35,656 nt of DNA from a virus (IMGVR_UViG_3300047560_001146:1-35656), one strand, 5' to 3'. Counted from the stretch's first letter, positions 8,500 through 17,460 are shown. Program-made: numbers and translations. The notes: generated by a model from the sequence alone, not told the origin.

Positions 8500-10188
8500 A
8501 TGGGATTTCAACTTTCTCCCGGCGTAAGTGTATCTGAGATCGACCTAACGACTGTCGTTCCTTCAGTGTTAACTACCGCTGGTGCATTCGCTGGAAATTT
8601 CCAGTGGGGACCAGTAAACCAAGTCGTTTTGATTGATAGTGAAATCAATCTGGCCAAGACATTCGGTGCACCAAATTCAAATACTGCAATTTCATTCTTC
8701 ACATCAGCAAACTTCTTAGCATACGGAAACAACCTGAGTGTTGTTCGTGCAGTTGGCGCTAATGCTAAAAATGCAACTGCAAATACTAATGCACCTATTC
8801 GCATTAATAGTAGTGATGACTATCAGTACACATACATGAGTGTTGACAACAACAATGTATATGGTGCTTTTGCCGCTAGATATCCAGGTTACATGGGCAA
8901 TTCTTTGGGTGTTTCTGTGTGTGACAACTCAACAGATTTTGCTACCTGGAACTATAAAGGTTATTTCCCAAGTGCTCCAGGAACATCAGACTATGTTGCA
9001 GCAGTAAGTGGTTCGCGTGATGAAATGCACGTTGTTGTTTATGACAATCTCGGCCTTTTCACGGGCAGTGCTGGTCAGGTTCTAGAAACCTTCCCATATG
9101 TCTCTAAGGCATCTGATGCAAACATTAACGGCGAATCAAATTACTACAAACAAGTAATTTTCCAAAAATCAAAGTATATCTTTGTAATGGATCCTGTTGA
9201 TTATGCAAACACCAAGACAACTTGGGGAAGAACTGCAACAACCACGTTCGACATTTTAAGTGGCAACAAAACCATGGCTCTTCTCAATGCAGTAGAAGAT
9301 CAACCAAGTGATGGAAATATACAGACCGCATATTCTTTATTCGCGAATAAAGAAACTTATGACATTTCACTGGTACTGACCGGTGGAGCCAACACAACTG
9401 TACAACAGTATGTTATTGATAACATTGCGAATTCTAGAAAGGACTGTGTTGCATTCTTGTCTCCTCCTGCAAGTGCGGTTGTTAACAATGCATCTAATGA
9501 AACGTCTTCAATTCAATCATGGTTAACTGCATTAGCAAGATCATCTTCTTATGCTGTTGCTGACTCTGGTTGGAAGTATCAATATGATGTTTACAACAAC
9601 ACCTATCGTTGGATTCCTCTGAATGGTGATATTGCTGGTCTGTGTGTTAACACCGACAACGTAAGAGATCCTTGGTACTCACCTGCTGGTTTCAACAGAG
9701 GTGCAATCAAGAATGCAATCAAGCTTGCATGGAACCCATCAAAGACATACAGAGACACGCTGTTCTCTGCTGGTGTTAACCCAGTGGTTTCATTCCCAGG
9801 TCAAGGTATTGTATTGTTTGGTGACAAGACTCTACAGAGTAAACCATCAGCATTCGACCACATCAACGTTCGCAGACTGTTTATTGTTCTTGAAAAGGCG
9901 ATTTCTAATGCGGCACAATACTCTCTGTTCGAATTCAATGACGAATTCACCAGAGCGCAGTTTGTTGCTCTTGTAACTCCTTTCTTGCGTGATGTACAGG
10001 GTCGCCGCGGTATCACTGACTTTAAGGTTATTTGTGATACAACCAACAACACTGCACAGGTTATTGATAGTAACCAGTTTGTTGGTGACATTTACATTAA
10101 ACCTGCGCGTTCTATCAACTATATTCAGTTGAACTTTATCGCTGTTGGTTCTGGTGTAGAATTTACAACTGTCGTTGGTGCTGCTTAA
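8500..10188 (+). CDS. gp18: Tail sheath protein gp18
   Basis: A 562-aa contractile sheath subunit (T4: 659 aa). The N-terminus LSPGVSVSEIDLTTVVPSV and the following GAFAGNFQWGPVNQVVLIDS are hallmark sheath sequences. The C-terminal domain (FDHINVRRLFIVLEKAIS, then ARSINYIQLNFIAVGSGVEF) is the conserved core that wraps the tube. The protein is shorter than T4 gp18, consistent with reduced surface insertions. A strong ribosome site (AGGAG, 6 bases before ATG) and its own late promoter fit very high expression. The stop codon overlaps the promoter of the tube gene. Confidence 0.96.
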   Translation: MGFQLSPGVSVSEIDLTTVVPSVLTTAGAFAGNFQWGPVNQVVLIDSEINLAKTFGAPNSNTAISFFTSANFLAYGNNLSVVRAVGANAKNATANTNAPIRINSSDDYQYTYMSVDNNNVYGAFAARYPGYMGNSLGVSVCDNSTDFATWNYKGYFPSAPGTSDYVAAVSGSRDEMHVVVYDNLGLFTGSAGQVLETFPYVSKASDANINGESNYYKQVIFQKSKYIFVMDPVDYANTKTTWGRTATTTFDILSGNKTMALLNAVEDQPSDGNIQTAYSLFANKETYDISLVLTGGANTTVQQYVIDNIANSRKDCVAFLSPPASAVVNNASNETSSIQSWLTALARSSSYAVADSGWKYQYDVYNNTYRWIPLNGDIAGLCVNTDNVRDPWYSPAGFNRGAIKNAIKLAWNPSKTYRDTLFSAGVNPVVSFPGQGIVLFGDKTLQSKPSAFDHINVRRLFIVLEKAISNAAQYSLFEFNDEFTRAQFVALVTPFLRDVQGRRGITDFKVICDTTNNTAQVIDSNQFVGDIYIKPARSINYIQLNFIAVGSGVEFTTVVGAA

Positions 10189-10194
10189 TAAATA
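10187..10194 (+). promoter_or_regulatory. Late promoter overlapping the gp18 stop codon
   Basis: AATAAATA (7 of 8 with TATAAATA) begins on the last two bases of the gp18 TAA stop and lies 22 bases upstream of the gp19 start. An AGGAG ribosome site sits between it and the ATG. Confidence 0.55.
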
Positions 10195-10215
10195 TAAGAA
10201 TAATAGGAGATAAAA

Positions 10216-10758
10216 ATGGCATTTAACGTAACAGAATTTAGATCAAACATGGTTGGTGACGGTGCCCGTCCCAACCTGTTCAATGTGACACTAATTCTAC
10301 CATCATTTGTAAATAGAAGCTCCGACTCTAGCAAACAAATTTCGTTTATGGCCAAAGCAGCGCAGTTACCAGGTTCGTCCGTAGGTACTGTGCCGGTTTA
10401 CTACTTTGGTCGTGAAATGAAATTTGCTGGGAACAGAACTTTCGCCGACTGGACATTACAGATTATCAATGACGAAAATTTCTTAATCAGAAATTCTCTG
10501 GAAAATTGGTTAAACAGTATCAACAGTCACGAAGGCAACATACGTTCAGCTAATAGTCTTGCACCAGTTAACTATTCTATTGATGCTAAGGTAACTCAAT
10601 ATGGCAAATCTGGAAACATACTAAAAGAATACAAATTCGTAGGAATGTTCCCTATCGATGTTGCTCCTATTGATCTGGATTGGGGTTCAAACGACACCAT
10701 TGAAGAATATTCAACAACGTTTGCATACCAATACTGGACAGCAGAAACAACCAACTAA
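10216..10758 (+). CDS. gp19: Tail tube protein gp19
   Basis: A 180-aa tube subunit (T4 gp19: 163 aa) that stacks in hexamers inside the sheath. Typical features are the N-terminal GDGARPNLFNVTLILPSFV, the central FMAKAAQLPGSSVGTVPVYYFGRE loop region, and the C-terminal VGMFPIDVAPIDLDWGSND before an aromatic strand. It lies directly after the sheath gene, as in T4, and is followed by a strong terminator. A second protein of the same fold, encoded after the capsid gene (17519-18049), is a probable paralogue with a different tail role. Confidence 0.93.
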   Translation: MAFNVTEFRSNMVGDGARPNLFNVTLILPSFVNRSSDSSKQISFMAKAAQLPGSSVGTVPVYYFGREMKFAGNRTFADWTLQIINDENFLIRNSLENWLNSINSHEGNIRSANSLAPVNYSIDAKVTQYGKSGNILKEYKFVGMFPIDVAPIDLDWGSNDTIEEYSTTFAYQYWTAETTN

Positions 10759-10770
10759 TAATGTTTGATA

Positions 10771-10797
10771 AGGAGGGCTTCGGCCCTCCTATTTTTG
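10771..10797 (+). terminator. Rho-independent terminator after gp19
   Basis: An 8-bp stem AGGAGGGC / GCCCTCCT closed by a UUCG tetraloop and followed by ATTTTT. It would separate the tail sheath/tube transcript from the portal gene. Confidence 0.9.
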
Positions 10798-10810
10798 AAA
10801 AAAGGAAAAC

Positions 10811-12580
10811 ATGGCAACATTAAACAAATTCTCACTTTTCGGTTTCACTATTGCTCGCAATAAGGCCGAACAAGACCAAATTGCCCAACAGTCATTCACA
10901 CCACCTCAAAATGATGATGGTGCGCTTACTATCACTTCAGCGGCATACTATGGCACATATGTTGACCTAGATGGAACCGCAAAAAATGAGGTTGAACTCA
11001 TTTCTCGTTATCGCGAAATGGCAATGCAACCAGAAATTGAATCCGCTATTGATGACATTGTAAATGAAGCCATTTGTCAAGACGATGATGGAACAACTAT
11101 CAAAATTGTACTGGACAAACTAAATCAACCAGACAAAATCAAAGAAGCCATCAAAAAAGAATTCAGCACTATCTTGAAACTGTTGAACTACAACAACATG
11201 TGTCAAGATATTTTCAGAAGATACTACGTTGACGGTAGACTCTTCTATCATATTATCATAGACAGAGAAAACCCTGTCTTAGGAATCAAAGAACTTCGGT
11301 ATGTCGATCCTAGAAAACTCAGAAAAGTAAGAGAGGTTAAAAAAAGGAAAGATGAAAGAACCGGAGTCGAAATTATGGATGTGGTTAACGAATACTACAT
11401 CTATAACGATAAGGTGGTTACAGGATCATCTTCCAACTATGGCCCCGTGGGTGTACGAATTACTACCGATTCTGTTGTCGCTGTTGTATCCGGTCTTATG
11501 GATTCTAGGCGCGCTGTGGTACTTTCATACCTCCATAAAGCAATTAAACCACTGAACCAGTTGCGTATGATTGAAGATGCGACAGTTATCTATCGTATCT
11601 CTCGCGCACCAGAAAGACGTATTTTCTACATCGATGTAGGCAACTTACCAAAACAAAAAGCAGAACAATACCTTCGTGATATCATGGTCAAGTACAAAAA
11701 TAAACTTGTCTATGATGCAAACACAGGTGAAGTTAGAGATGACCGTAAGTTCATGTCTATGATGGAAGACTTTTGGTTGCCTCGTAGAGAAGGCGGTAAG
11801 GGTACAGAAATCTCCACACTCCCAGGCGGTCAAAACCTAGGAGAACTGGAAGATGTGAAATACTTTGAAAAGAAACTGTACAAATCACTAAACGTTCCTA
11901 TTTCTCGTTTGGAACCTAATCAGGGGTTCTCTATTGGTCGTGTTGCAGAAGTCACTAGAGATGAATTAAAGTTCTCCAAGTTCGTAGACAGACTTCGTAA
12001 TAAGTTTGCAGACTTGTTTGATCAGGCTTTGAGAGTACAGTGTGTTCTTAAAGGCATCTGCACAAACGAAGAATGGAATGAATTTAAAGAAAACATCTAT
12101 TACGATTTCATTCAAGACAACAACTTCACTGAACTAAAAGAAGCGGAGTTGATGAAAGAAAGACTTGCTCTTCTTGGTGCAGTCGATCCTTATACTGGTC
12201 GTTACTATTCACAGGCTTGGATTCAACGCAACGTTCTACGCATGACTGATGATGAAATCAAAGACATGCAAAAGGAGATCGACAAAGAAAAGAAAGATGG
12301 TTTAGGATTACCCACAGAAGTTATGTCAAATGTGGCACAACAACAAATGATGGGTGATATACAGAATGACCAACAAATGCAGATGATGAAAGCACAGGCA
12401 AAAATGATGCCCCCCGAACCATCAGCAAGTGAGTCGCAACCGAAATCCCCAAATGGTGGTTCCGATACAAAAAAGAAACCACAGCCAAAGAAAACTGATG
12501 ATAGACCAAACAGAATCAATTATCCAGATGTACAAGTAGAGGATGATACTGGTTTTAACAAACTAAAGAAGTTACTATAA
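10811..12580 (+). CDS. gp20: Portal vertex protein gp20
   Basis: A 589-aa portal (T4: 524 aa), the dodecameric ring at the packaging vertex. Conserved stretches include YREMAMQPEIESAIDDIVNE, YVDGRLFYHIIIDRENPVLG, ELRYVDPRKLRKVREV and the clip/crown-side LEPNQGFSIGRVAEVTRDE. The extra length is a hydrophilic C-terminal tail from about residue 505, rich in Gln/Met then Pro/Lys (QQQMMGDIQNDQQMQMM), probably disordered. The start has GGAAAA upstream, shortly after the gp19 terminator. The stop is embedded in the late promoter of the next gene. Confidence 0.96.
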   Translation: MATLNKFSLFGFTIARNKAEQDQIAQQSFTPPQNDDGALTITSAAYYGTYVDLDGTAKNEVELISRYREMAMQPEIESAIDDIVNEAICQDDDGTTIKIVLDKLNQPDKIKEAIKKEFSTILKLLNYNNMCQDIFRRYYVDGRLFYHIIIDRENPVLGIKELRYVDPRKLRKVREVKKRKDERTGVEIMDVVNEYYIYNDKVVTGSSSNYGPVGVRITTDSVVAVVSGLMDSRRAVVLSYLHKAIKPLNQLRMIEDATVIYRISRAPERRIFYIDVGNLPKQKAEQYLRDIMVKYKNKLVYDANTGEVRDDRKFMSMMEDFWLPRREGGKGTEISTLPGGQNLGELEDVKYFEKKLYKSLNVPISRLEPNQGFSIGRVAEVTRDELKFSKFVDRLRNKFADLFDQALRVQCVLKGICTNEEWNEFKENIYYDFIQDNNFTELKEAELMKERLALLGAVDPYTGRYYSQAWIQRNVLRMTDDEIKDMQKEIDKEKKDGLGLPTEVMSNVAQQQMMGDIQNDQQMQMMKAQAKMMPPEPSASESQPKSPNGGSDTKKKPQPKKTDDRPNRINYPDVQVEDDTGFNKLKKLL

Positions 12581-12583
12581 ATA
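12576..12583 (+). promoter_or_regulatory. Perfect late promoter TATAAATA over the gp20 stop
   Basis: An exact T4 late promoter consensus that contains the gp20 TAA stop codon. It lies 31 bases before the ATG of the 67-like core gene, which has a TTGGAG ribosome site. It should drive the prohead core and protease genes. Confidence 0.75.
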
Positions 12584-12613
12584 ATAACTATAAACACTTT
12601 TTGGAGATAAGAA

Positions 12614-13066
12614 ATGTCTAATACGAAGGCCTTTATTGATTATACACTGGATGATAATGGCAGTTCAGCCCGTGAAGCACTATATTCTGAAATTCACAAC
12701 AGAGTTATGGCACACATCGAAGCCAAGAAAATTGAACTTGCTGGTGGAATGTTGACCAGAGAAGAATCACATTGTGATATGGACGATAAAGAAGAAAAGA
12801 TTGCAAAGAAAGAAAAGAAAATTGCTAAATTGAAAGAAGAACTTGCAATTATGGAAGCGTCCATGTGTGATTCTGAAGATGACGATGATGACTCTGAGTA
12901 TCAGGAAAAGAAAAAGAAGTTAAAGAAGGCAGAAAAGAAACTCAAGAAGTTAAAAGAATCCTTAGAACTGTCTGAGTCTGGCGGTGACGAAATTGATGAG
13001 AATGGTGATTGGTCTGAAGAACCAGATGAAGATGATGACGAATTGGAAGTTTCTGAAGAACAGTAA
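12614..13066 (+). CDS. Prohead core protein, gp67-like
   Basis: A 150-aa highly charged protein in the T4 gene 67 position (between 20 and 21). The N-terminal third (SSAREALYSEIHNRVMAHIE then AKKIELAGGML) has the helical pattern of T4-like core proteins. The rest alternates Lys-rich coiled coil (KEEKIAKKEKKIAKLKEEL and KKKKLKKAEKKLKKLKESL) with Asp/Glu runs, ending in a strongly acidic tail. T4 gp67 is an internal core protein cut by the gp21 protease into internal peptides; by analogy this may be too. It is much longer than T4 gp67 (80 aa). The identity rests on position and composition. Confidence 0.65.
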   Translation: MSNTKAFIDYTLDDNGSSAREALYSEIHNRVMAHIEAKKIELAGGMLTREESHCDMDDKEEKIAKKEKKIAKLKEELAIMEASMCDSEDDDDDSEYQEKKKKLKKAEKKLKKLKESLELSESGGDEIDENGDWSEEPDEDDDELEVSEEQ

Positions 13067-13287
13067 TGAAAACCTTTAGTCAATTCATGAATTCATTGGA
13101 GGAGTCCAGAGACACTATGGACCCTCCAAACATACTAATCATGAAAAGGAAGTCAATAAGACAATATTCAAACGGACAAAGAGTTGCATTGTATTTTGTT
13201 GATAAGGTTAATAAATATGTAACAGTACCATACACAGCATATCAATGGAGCTCTTCTCCGGCTGTTGAGGAAGAAACAGAAAAATAA
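13066..13287 (+). CDS. Small prohead-region protein
   Basis: A 73-aa protein whose ATG overlaps the preceding stop (TAATG). Its first residues (MKTFSQFMNSLEE) match a short N-terminal pattern that I associate with small head-region proteins of marine T4-like phages; it may be a core-targeting signal. The middle is basic and aromatic (KRKSIRQYSNGQRVALYFVD, then TVPYTAYQW) and the end is acidic. No enzymatic motif is visible. It could be a divergent core component, but the function is not established. Confidence 0.6.
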   Translation: MKTFSQFMNSLEESRDTMDPPNILIMKRKSIRQYSNGQRVALYFVDKVNKYVTVPYTAYQWSSSPAVEEETEK

Positions 13288-13298
13288 AAGGTTAAAAA

Positions 13299-13838
13299 AT
13301 GGCAAATCAATTTACATATCAAATATTAAAAGACACCAACCAGAAGGCAGTAATCAAACTTACTGGTTTCTTTGATGGTGCTTCAGGTGATGAATCTAAT
13401 GTTGCCAGAATCTCAGCAAACACACTATATGGTGCATTGGACGCCAACAGTGTTCCACTAAGGTCGTCTTCTAGTGTCAGTAATACTGCACTTTCTTATT
13501 ACGGACTTTCTGTTGAAAAGATTTGGTTCGAAGCAAACTTCGCAGGAACTGGTCACGCAAGACTCTTCTGGAATGCGACCACACCAAAAACAATTATTGG
13601 TGTAACGGGTCAGGGTGTTGGTGTATACAATGACAATGGAAATTGGATTACAATTCCAAACAATGCAGCCGGAACTGCTGGTTGCAACGGCGACATTGGT
13701 ATTCAAACCTACGGTGTAACTGCAAACGCAACATACAATATTATTATGGAATTGCGTAAGGACAATGGTTATTTTGACCGCGGTCAATTTGAAGATCCTG
13801 CTGCATTCAATTTCGGTGTATATTCCATTAAACCCTAA
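13299..13838 (+). CDS. Putative virion structural protein, unknown
   Basis: A 179-aa protein embedded in the head-assembly operon between two core-type genes. It is not one of the T4 67/68 proteins. Composition is rich in Gly, Asn, Ala and Thr with alternating hydrophobic residues (FTYQILKDTNQKAVIKLTGF, TVNATYNIIMEL-like strands near the end), which suggests a beta-sandwich typical of capsid decoration or fibre-like proteins. No signal peptide or catalytic motif is seen. It has its own ribosome site (AAAGG) 11 bases after the previous stop and ends in a TAATG overlap with the next gene. I infer a head surface or completion role from location only. Confidence 0.6.
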   Translation: MANQFTYQILKDTNQKAVIKLTGFFDGASGDESNVARISANTLYGALDANSVPLRSSSSVSNTALSYYGLSVEKIWFEANFAGTGHARLFWNATTPKTIIGVTGQGVGVYNDNGNWITIPNNAAGTAGCNGDIGIQTYGVTANATYNIIMELRKDNGYFDRGQFEDPAAFNFGVYSIKP

Positions 13839-14230
13839 TGAATGACATTATAGAAAATATCCTGGCAGAAAACTTTTTAAAAGCCAAGGAGATTTTTAAT
13901 ATAGAAATGGATAAACTGGTTGAAGACAAACTCAACCAGTTATATCAATCTATGTCAAATGAAATGTTTGAGTCACATAATGTACAGAAATTGGGAAGAA
14001 TAAGACTCGTTAGAGCAAGAGTAAGACAAGGAAAAATACAAAGACGAAAAAAATTATCAAATGTCCCAGGATATACAATCAGACAAGGACATATGGTAAG
14101 AATGTCTTCACAGGAAAGACAACATAGAAAGTTGGCAGCAAGAAGGTCTAAACCACAAAGAAAAGCACACTTACGCCAAGCATTAATAAAAAGAAGAATT
14201 TCTTTAAGAAAACGAAGAGCAAACGTATGA
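13838..14230 (+). CDS. Arg-rich prohead core protein, gp68-like
   Basis: A 130-aa protein in the T4 gene 68 slot, immediately before the gp21 protease. The N-terminal 45 residues are helical and acidic/amphipathic (ENILAENFLKAKEIFNIEMD), like the T4 core family. From about residue 50 the protein becomes extremely basic (RIRLVRARVRQGKIQRRKK, finally RRISLRKRRANV), a composition suited to binding DNA or the acidic core. Its start overlaps the upstream stop and its stop overlaps the gp21 start by 4 bases (ATGA). The gp68 equivalence is inferred from position and architecture. Confidence 0.6.
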   Translation: MNDIIENILAENFLKAKEIFNIEMDKLVEDKLNQLYQSMSNEMFESHNVQKLGRIRLVRARVRQGKIQRRKKLSNVPGYTIRQGHMVRMSSQERQHRKLAARRSKPQRKAHLRQALIKRRISLRKRRANV

Positions 14231-14871
14231 AACTCATTACCGAATTAACAGAAACAGTCAGTTACTTAACTGAAGACCAAAACGGTGTAAAGTCACTTTT
14301 CATTGAAGGTCCTTTCTTAGTAACCGAAAGAAAAAATCGTAACGGTCGCATGTATAAAGAAGAAACCATGCGTAAAGAAGTACACCGTTACACAGAAGAA
14401 TATATAAATAAAAATCGTGCCTTTGGTGAACTAGGTCACCCAGATACACCATCAATCAATCTAGATAGAGTCTCACACATGATCGTGTCTCTCCGTCAAG
14501 AAGGAAACGATTGGATAGGCAAAGCTAAAATTCTTGAAACACCTATGGGTAGTATTGCAAAGAATCTTATCGAAGGTGGCGCACAACTTGGTGTGTCCTC
14601 TAGAGGTATGGGGTCTTTAAAGAATATCAACGGGGTAAATATTGTTCAAGATGACTTCTATCTGGCCACAGCGGCGGATATTGTAGCAGATCCTTCTGCA
14701 CCTGGTGCTTTTGTACAAGGTATTATGGAAGGAAAAGAATGGATGTTGGTGAACGGTGTTTGGGCCGAAGTCGATTATGAAAATGCTCGTAAACAATTAA
14801 GACAAGCATCCAGAAAAGAAATTGAAGAAGTTGGCCTAAAAATCTTCGAAAACTTCATTAGAAAACTTTAA
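14227..14871 (+). CDS. gp21: Prohead core protease gp21
   Basis: A 214-aa serine protease, almost the same length as T4 gp21 (212 aa). Catalytic candidates are His71 in GELGHP and Ser124/125 in LGVSSRGMGS, the His and Ser positions of the T4 prohead protease family. Other conserved elements are LFIEGPFLVTERKNRNGRMY near the N-terminus and DIVADPSAPGAF. In T4 it cleaves core, scaffold and capsid proteins after Leu/Ile-X-Glu. Translation is coupled to the Arg-rich core gene by an ATGA overlap. Confidence 0.93.
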   Translation: MKLITELTETVSYLTEDQNGVKSLFIEGPFLVTERKNRNGRMYKEETMRKEVHRYTEEYINKNRAFGELGHPDTPSINLDRVSHMIVSLRQEGNDWIGKAKILETPMGSIAKNLIEGGAQLGVSSRGMGSLKNINGVNIVQDDFYLATAADIVADPSAPGAFVQGIMEGKEWMLVNGVWAEVDYENARKQLRQASRKEIEEVGLKIFENFIRKL

Positions 14872-14873
14872 AA

Positions 14874-14881
14874 TATAAATA
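14874..14881 (+). promoter_or_regulatory. Perfect late promoter TATAAATA for scaffold gp22
   Basis: An exact T4 late consensus starting three bases after the gp21 stop and 38 bases before the gp22 ATG. A good AAGGAG ribosome site follows. Confidence 0.75.
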
Positions 14882-14911
14882 TCCAGTATAAAAAATCAAG
14901 GAGATTTTCAA

Positions 14912-16063
14912 ATGGGAAAATTTAATCTAACCGAAGCCGCTAAAGAAATCTTAGATACCAATGTGGCATCTAAGCAGCGTGGTCAGCAAAGCGGAGTCGG
15001 TGATACTAAAATAGACACTTCTGTTGCATATGGTCAGAAGGATGTCGGCAAGATCGGTGACTCTCCAGAGAAGAAGGATGAACAAAATCCTAATTACACC
15101 AAGGGAACACCATCAGCTACTCCTCCAGGTGCAACACCACCAGTAGGTTCAGAACCAAAGAAGGTTCTTGACTCTCAACCACAACAGTCTCAAGGCCGTT
15201 CCGACCTTCTGTCTGTTGACCAGGCAGCGGCCACTGACTATTCTGCAATTCGTGATCGTATTGCTGGAAAACTTGCGCCACAGACCATGCAGGCAAATCC
15301 TGGTGCATCATTCCAGTCATATCACGAAGATATTGAAGCTATGCTTTCAGGCGAAAGTCTGTCAGAAGACTTCAAGTCTAAGGCATCTATGATCTTTGAA
15401 GCAGCAGTTATTGCAAAGGCATCTACTGTTGCAGAAGAAGTTGTAGCAGAAGCAGTTGAAGAACTGGAAAATGAATTCAATGCCACTCTTGAAGAAATCA
15501 AAGAAGAAATGGCCGACAAGGTTGACGGTTATCTCAACTATATGGTTGAAGAGTGGGTTAAAGAAAACGAACTGGCTATCACTAAAGGACTTCGTTCTGA
15601 AATCGTTGAAGATTTCATTGAAGGCCTGCGTAATCTGTTCATTGAACATTACATTGATATTCCAGAAGACAAGGTTGACATCGTTGAAGAATTGACCAAT
15701 AAGATCGAAGAACTTGAAGGCGAATTAAACGAACAAATCAAGTTTACTGTTGATCTTTCTCAAGAAATCAACGAACACAAAAAGATTGAGGCTATTTACG
15801 CAGCATGTGAAGGCCTGACGCAGACACAGGTGGAAAAAATCAAATCACTTGCAGAAAGTATTGAGTTTACCTCCGATGAAGACTTCGCGGATAAACTGGA
15901 AACCATTAAGGAATCTTACATTGGTTCTACAGTAAAATCTGCTGATAGTTCTGCTCTTGATGATGAAGTACAAATCATTGAAGAAGATAAGAAGGTTGGT
16001 GGATTTGCAGATCCAGAAATGGCAGCATACACTAAAACCATCTCGCGTACTTTAATTAAATAA
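14912..16063 (+). CDS. gp22: Prohead scaffolding core protein gp22
   Basis: A 383-aa acidic scaffold, longer than T4 gp22 (269 aa). The first 130 residues are Gly/Pro/Gln/Ser-rich and probably disordered (TPPGATPPVGSEPKKVLDSQ). From residue about 135 onward the protein is a long acidic helix/coiled-coil region (EAVEELENEFNATLEEIKEE, then EELTNKIEELEGELNEQI), the scaffold hallmark. Leu/Ile-X-Glu triplets that gp21 could cleave occur repeatedly (for example LSED, LAES). Position between the protease and the major capsid protein confirms the role. Confidence 0.88.
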   Translation: MGKFNLTEAAKEILDTNVASKQRGQQSGVGDTKIDTSVAYGQKDVGKIGDSPEKKDEQNPNYTKGTPSATPPGATPPVGSEPKKVLDSQPQQSQGRSDLLSVDQAAATDYSAIRDRIAGKLAPQTMQANPGASFQSYHEDIEAMLSGESLSEDFKSKASMIFEAAVIAKASTVAEEVVAEAVEELENEFNATLEEIKEEMADKVDGYLNYMVEEWVKENELAITKGLRSEIVEDFIEGLRNLFIEHYIDIPEDKVDIVEELTNKIEELEGELNEQIKFTVDLSQEINEHKKIEAIYAACEGLTQTQVEKIKSLAESIEFTSDEDFADKLETIKESYIGSTVKSADSSALDDEVQIIEEDKKVGGFADPEMAAYTKTISRTLIK

Positions 16064-16066
16064 ATA
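16059..16066 (+). promoter_or_regulatory. Late promoter overlapping the gp22 stop
   Basis: AATAAATA, containing the gp22 TAA stop, followed by a T-rich stretch. It lies 36 bases before the gp23 start, which has an AAAGGAG ribosome site. Confidence 0.6.
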
Positions 16067-16101
16067 TTTGTTTTAACAGATACTTAAAGGAGATAAACTA
16101 A

Positions 16102-17430
16102 ATGTATCTTACAGAAGAACTTCAAAAGAAGTGGCAGCCTGTTCTGGAACACCCAGAACTTGAAGCCATTAAAGATCCTTACAAGAGAGCGGTAACGACT
16201 CTTGTTCTGGAAAACCAACAAAAGGCACTCAAGGAAGATCGTTCAGTTCTTTCTGAAACACTTTCAGACGCTGGTCCTACCAACGTAACTGGTGGTGTTC
16301 AAAACTTCGATCCTATTCTGATCTCTCTTGTTCGCCGTGCTCTGCCTAACCTGATTGCTTATGACGTTGCTGCCGTTCAGCCTATGACTGGTCCTACTGG
16401 CCTGATCTTCGCTATGCGCGCTCGTTATGACAACATGACTGGTTCAGAAGCATTCTACAACGAAGCTAACACAGTATTCTCTGGTCGTACTTCTGCGGCA
16501 AACCCATACGGTTTCCAAGGAACTCTGGCAACTGATACTGCTAATAACTTCCAAGCAGGTACAACCACTACCGGTATCGGTATCCCAACTGTTAATGCAG
16601 AATTCTTGGGTGCTGCTGACTATGGTACTGGTGCAAACGTATTCCAGCAAATGGCGTTCAGCATTGAAAAGGTTACTGTAACCGCTCAAAGCCGTGCGTT
16701 AAAGGCAGAATACTCACTTGAACTTGCTCAAGACCTTAAGGCTATCCACGGTCTGGATGCAGAAACAGAACTGTCTAACATTCTGTCTACTGAAATCCTT
16801 GCTGAAATCAACCGTGAAGTTATCCGTTCTATCTACACTGTTGCTAAGCCTGGTGCTCAGTATGGTGTTACTACTCCTGGTTACTTCGACCTTGACACCG
16901 ACTCTAATGGTCGTTGGTCAGTTGAACGTTTCAAGGGTCTTATCTTCCAGATCGAACGTGATGCTAACGTAATTGCTAAGCAGACTCGTCGTGGTAAGGG
17001 TAACGTCCTGATCGTTTCTTCAGACGTTGCGTCTGCAATGGCTATGGCTGGTGTTCTTCAGTACACTCCTGCACTGTCTGCTGACCTTCAGGTAGATGAC
17101 ACTGGTAACACTTTCTGTGGTATGTTACATGGCCGCATTAAGGTTTACATCGACCCATACTTCGGTGGTTACACTTCTAACCAAGAACTTGTTACTATCG
17201 GTTATAAGGGTTCTTCTCCTTATGATGCAGGTCTGTTCTATTGCCCATATGTTCCTCTGCAAATGGTTCGTGCAGTTGATCAGTTCACTTTCCAACCAAA
17301 GATTGGTTTCAAGACTCGTTACGGAATGGTTGCAAACCCATTCGCAGAAGGTCTGGACGCTGGTCAAGGCAAGTTGAATGCTGGCAAGAACGTTTACTAC
17401 CGTCTGTTCGGTGTAAAGAACCTTATGTAA
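16102..17430 (+). CDS. gp23: Major capsid protein gp23
   Basis: The 442-aa major head subunit (T4: 521 aa). The N-terminus is a helical propeptide. A plausible gp21 cleavage site is after Glu52 in VLSE-TLSDAG, releasing a mature form of about 390 residues; this is inferred from the Leu-X-Glu rule. Conserved capsid segments include FDPILISLVRRALPNLIAYD, VQPMTGPTGLIFAMRARY and FKTRYGMVANPFAEG. Codon use is strongly biased (Arg nearly always CGT, many C-ending Asn/Phe codons) compared with AGA-rich neighbours, as expected for the most abundant virion protein. Tandem stops (TAA TGA) and a strong terminator follow. Confidence 0.97.
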   Translation: MYLTEELQKKWQPVLEHPELEAIKDPYKRAVTTLVLENQQKALKEDRSVLSETLSDAGPTNVTGGVQNFDPILISLVRRALPNLIAYDVAAVQPMTGPTGLIFAMRARYDNMTGSEAFYNEANTVFSGRTSAANPYGFQGTLATDTANNFQAGTTTTGIGIPTVNAEFLGAADYGTGANVFQQMAFSIEKVTVTAQSRALKAEYSLELAQDLKAIHGLDAETELSNILSTEILAEINREVIRSIYTVAKPGAQYGVTTPGYFDLDTDSNGRWSVERFKGLIFQIERDANVIAKQTRRGKGNVLIVSSDVASAMAMAGVLQYTPALSADLQVDDTGNTFCGMLHGRIKVYIDPYFGGYTSNQELVTIGYKGSSPYDAGLFYCPYVPLQMVRAVDQFTFQPKIGFKTRYGMVANPFAEGLDAGQGKLNAGKNVYYRLFGVKNLM

Positions 17431-17460
17431 TGATAAAGTCTCCGTTAAGAGAGACACTAG

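Noticed and set aside
12223-12519. Minus-strand frame opposite the gp20 tail
   Set aside because: It mirrors the Gln/Met/Lys-rich portal C-terminus and has low-complexity Cys/Ser/Phe content. There is no start signal.
17125-17457. Minus-strand frame opposite gp23
   Set aside because: It is a shadow of the strongly codon-biased capsid gene, with no ribosome site or promoter.
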